From contig JAESSL010000357.1 in assembly GCA_016764135.1 (NCBI GenBank), positions 1-7,672 on the forward strand: a stretch of 7,672 nucleotides of DNA. Direction: 5' to 3'. A program made the position numbers and the translations under genes. Numbering within the stretch: position 1 is the first letter of the stretch; each line of letters begins with the position of its first letter. The stretch is from Alphaproteobacteria bacterium. Lineage in GTDB: Bacteria > Pseudomonadota > Alphaproteobacteria > UBA8366 > GCA-2717185. The notes under the pieces are model-generated. The model did no database searches. It had not been told where the DNA came from and worked only from the letters and a program-made list of their open reading frames with translations. Below are positions 5,563 to 7,672 of the stretch, one piece after another.

Positions 5563-5598
5563 AAGCGCATGTTGAGCGCGTCAGGAAAGTAACCGGAA

Positions 5599-7485
5599 AT
5601 GCTCGAGTTTCTCAGGAATGGCGTCCAAACTTGGTACTTCAAGGGACTCCTCTTACTGCTGGTCGCCAGCTTCGCTATTTGGGGCGTCGGCGATTTTACA
5701 TCCGGAGGCTCGACAGGCGCCGCCGTTGCGACTGTCGGCAACAAAGATATTTCCGGCCCCTCTCTGGTAAATGCGTTCAATCGCCAGATGCGCCAGTTGC
5801 GCGGCGCCATTACGCCGGAACAAGCGCGGGAACTTGGGGTTCTGGATCAGGTCCTGAGTGCGCTTATTGACGAATCTCTATATGACGCAGAAGCGGACAA
5901 TATGGGCGTTACCGTCAGTGACGCCGCTGTTGTTGGTAGAATCCACCAGGAGCGCGCCTTCCGGGGCGAGTTGACCAAAACTTTCGACCGGACCGTGTTT
6001 GAACGGGTCCTCTCTCAAAATGGATTAGGCGAACAGGAATACGTCAACGGCATTCGCCGCGACGCCGCGCGCGAACAAATGATGGGCGGATTTAATGCCG
6101 CCGCCGCGCCAAAGTCTATGGTCGAGCGGCTCTACAAATGGCGCCATGAAAGCCGGATCGCCGAAGTACTGAATATACCCGTTAATATATCGCTGAGTGT
6201 CGGGGCGCCGGACGAAGTCGCATTGGCCGCCATCCACAAATCCAGAGAGGCCGAGTTCACAGCGCCGGAATATCGCAAGGCCACCGTCCTTCTTTTACGC
6301 GCCGAGGATTTGACGGACGAAGTCATTGTCAGCGACGAAGACCTGAAAACCGCCTATGAGCAACGAACCGATGAATTCTCGGTTTCCGAACGCCGAACCG
6401 TTTTGCAAATGGTGCTGGCTGACGCGGAAACTGCTAAAAAGGCGCTGAGCCTTCTGGCGGAAGGCCAGAGCTTCGAAGATGTTGCAAAATCCGTCGCGGA
6501 ACAGGACAAGGATTCCATCGAGCTTGGCGCGGTGACGAAAGACGATCTGCCCGGCGACTTGGCCGACGCCGTCTTCAAGCTCAACAACGGTGAAACCAGC
6601 GGTCCGCTCAAAGGCCCGTTTGGAACACATGTTTTTCGCGTCACCGACGTGTTGACGGGTACCGTTAAATCCTTCGACGAGGTTCGCGATATATTGAAGC
6701 AGACGATTGCGGCGGATCGCGCAATTGACGCGTTGTACAAATTATCCAACGAGCTGGACGATTCATTGGGCGGCGGCGCCTCCTTGGCCGAAGCCGCGCA
6801 GGCGCTGAACATCAAACTGTTGCGATTTGACGCCATCGACAGCCAAGGACGCGCACCGGGCGCAACCCAAGCGACGTCGGTCGCCGGACTTCCCGCCGGC
6901 CCTGGATTCCTGCAAACGCTGTTTGAGACCCTACAGGGTGAAGACAGCGCTTTGATTGAAAGCGGCGAAAACGCTTTCTTTGTGCTGCGCGTGGACGCGA
7001 TAACGCCGTCGGCGGTCTTGCCGCTGGACGCCGTGCGTGAAAAGGTCGTGGCGGCCTGGCGCGCCGATGAACGAAAGAAACGCGCTTTTGATATAGCTGA
7101 AGGCGTTCTGGGCGCTGTCGCGGAGGGTAAAACCCTGACGACGCTAGCCCTCCCTTATGGATTTCCCGTGACCACGACCAAAGCGTTTAAACGGAACGGC
7201 GCAAACGCCGGATCGGATATTTCCGCGGGTCTAGTCTCGGACATGTTTAATCTCCAGACCGGCGAAGCGGCGATGGGCGAAACCGGAACAGGCTACGCTG
7301 TTGCGATTTTGAAGGAAATCAAGGCGCCGCAGAACGTAAAAGCCGAGGTCGACGCAACGAAGAGTGCTGTCCTGCGCGGCCTCAGCAGCGATATTATCGT
7401 TCAGTTCAACAAGGCGCTACGCGATCGTCACTTGGTTGAAGTCAACCAGTTGGTCGTGAACAGGTTGTTCAACGCGTATCCCTAA
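5599..7485 (+). CDS. ppiD: Peptidyl-prolyl isomerase/chaperone, PpiD type with SurA-like N-domain
   Basis: A membrane-anchored periplasmic folding factor that helps proteins leaving the Sec channel. The 628 residues fit the PpiD family. A short cytoplasmic start, MLEFLRNGVQTWYFKG, precedes a single helix at about 16-30, which works as an uncleaved anchor. Residues about 41-220 form the SurA-like N-domain (AVATVGNKDISGPSLVNAFNR and VLDQVLSALIDESLYDAEA are typical). A parvulin-like domain spans about 263-352, with FEDVAKSVAEQD, LGAVTKDDLPGDLADAVFKL and PFGTHVFRVTDV. In this family the parvulin domain is often catalytically weak or inactive, so chaperone activity is more certain than isomerase activity. 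The rest to 628 is a second N-domain-like region. The ATG at 5599 has AGGAAAG about 9 nt upstream. trpE follows by 52 bp on the same strand. This pairing is known in Alphaproteobacteria and probably reflects shared transcription rather than shared function. Confidence 0.9.
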   Translation: MLEFLRNGVQTWYFKGLLLLLVASFAIWGVGDFTSGGSTGAAVATVGNKDISGPSLVNAFNRQMRQLRGAITPEQARELGVLDQVLSALIDESLYDAEADNMGVTVSDAAVVGRIHQERAFRGELTKTFDRTVFERVLSQNGLGEQEYVNGIRRDAAREQMMGGFNAAAAPKSMVERLYKWRHESRIAEVLNIPVNISLSVGAPDEVALAAIHKSREAEFTAPEYRKATVLLLRAEDLTDEVIVSDEDLKTAYEQRTDEFSVSERRTVLQMVLADAETAKKALSLLAEGQSFEDVAKSVAEQDKDSIELGAVTKDDLPGDLADAVFKLNNGETSGPLKGPFGTHVFRVTDVLTGTVKSFDEVRDILKQTIAADRAIDALYKLSNELDDSLGGGASLAEAAQALNIKLLRFDAIDSQGRAPGATQATSVAGLPAGPGFLQTLFETLQGEDSALIESGENAFFVLRVDAITPSAVLPLDAVREKVVAAWRADERKKRAFDIAEGVLGAVAEGKTLTTLALPYGFPVTTTKAFKRNGANAGSDISAGLVSDMFNLQTGEAAMGETGTGYAVAILKEIKAPQNVKAEVDATKSAVLRGLSSDIIVQFNKALRDRHLVEVNQLVVNRLFNAYP

Positions 7486-7537
7486 TCCACCAAAAATTCG
7501 CCCAAAACCCGGCCATAATTCCAAACGAGTTACGACC

Positions 7538-7672
7538 ATGCAAACCAGCCCAGACCTCGACGACTTTACCAGCGCCTATACTGCGGGACGGCCGCAAGTG
7601 ATCTGGACGACAGCGGTGGCGGATCTGGAAACGCCCGTCTCCGCAATGCTGAAGCTCTCGAAAGGCCGCGCG
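7538..7672 (+). CDS. trpE: Anthranilate synthase component I, N-terminal part (runs off the window)
   Basis: TrpE converts chorismate to anthranilate with ammonia or with the TrpG glutaminase partner, the first committed step of tryptophan synthesis. Only 45 codons are present, from the ATG at 7538. The segment ADLETPVSAMLKLSKGRA (28-45) is the well-conserved N-terminal motif of TrpE that helps form the tryptophan feedback site, with the Leu-Glu-X-Pro-Val-Ser pattern intact. The chorismate-binding catalytic domain is outside the window. Only a weak CGAG lies upstream of the ATG. The 52-bp gap to the isomerase gene (7486-7537) has no terminator or promoter that I can see, so co-transcription is likely. 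Identification rests on this motif and on the gene order. Confidence 0.88.
   Translation, partial: MQTSPDLDDFTSAYTAGRPQVIWTTAVADLETPVSAMLKLSKGRA

Larger units (their letters stand above)
5303..5598 (+). other. Long non-coding leader before the isomerase gene
   Basis: This stretch completes the 335-bp gap between the MFS gene and the isomerase gene. From left to right it holds a GCTTC-GCTT-GAAGC hairpin at 5309-5322, right at the predicted transcript start; three 10-bp tandem repeats (5354-5383); inverted repeats ATGGC/GCCAT (5459-5463, 5475-5479) and AATTC/GAATT (5448-5452, 5470-5474) that would compete; a mini open frame with two Trp codons (5515-5562); and a GCGC-N7-GCGC hairpin (5565-5579) directly before the Shine-Dalgarno AGGAAAG (5583-5589). 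There is no tRNA-like fold and I do not recognise a known riboswitch class. Whether the leader is regulatory is inference. Confidence 0.35.

Noticed and set aside
6354..6836. 160-residue minus-strand open frame opposite the isomerase gene
   Set aside because: Ser-rich shadow of the PpiD-type gene, whose parvulin domain is clear on the other strand.

Overview
The window looks like a piece of an alphaproteobacterial chromosome with moderately high GC. The evidence is gene content and order: pyrG, secG and tpiA lie together on one side, and a PpiD/SurA-type periplasmic peptidyl-prolyl isomerase followed by trpE lies on the other. From general knowledge, this is a neighbourhood seen in many Alphaproteobacteria. 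No rRNA or tRNA is present, so I do not name a genus.

Left half, bases 1-3480, all on the minus strand and read right to left: an oligopeptide/dipeptide-type ABC permease (TTG start), an alpha/beta hydrolase, triose-phosphate isomerase (tpiA), the SecG translocon subunit (secG), and the first 64 codons of CTP synthase (pyrG). The permease and hydrolase are 40 bp apart and probably co-transcribed. tpiA, secG and pyrG are separated by gaps of 101-134 bp that contain inverted repeats. The gap before secG (in transcription order) can form two alternative RNA hairpins.

Right half, bases 3713-7672, all on the plus strand: a 14-helix DHA2-family (EmrB/QacA-like) MFS exporter, a 335-bp gap, the isomerase-chaperone gene, and the first 45 codons of trpE. 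The 335-bp gap holds a good sigma70-like promoter, a short hairpin near the predicted transcript start, three tandem 10-bp repeats, and a very short open frame with tandem Trp codons. The isomerase and trpE are 52 bp apart and probably form one transcript.

Functionally the window combines housekeeping genes (nucleotide synthesis, glycolysis, Sec export, envelope protein folding, tryptophan synthesis) with three accessory genes (hydrolase, permease, exporter) that sit between tpiA and the isomerase. I see no transposase, integrase, CRISPR array, phage gene or defence system. The most interesting signals are non-coding: the long leader of the isomerase-trpE unit, the switch-like hairpins before secG, and the repeat behind the hydrolase gene. 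I did not find a convincing new multi-gene system.
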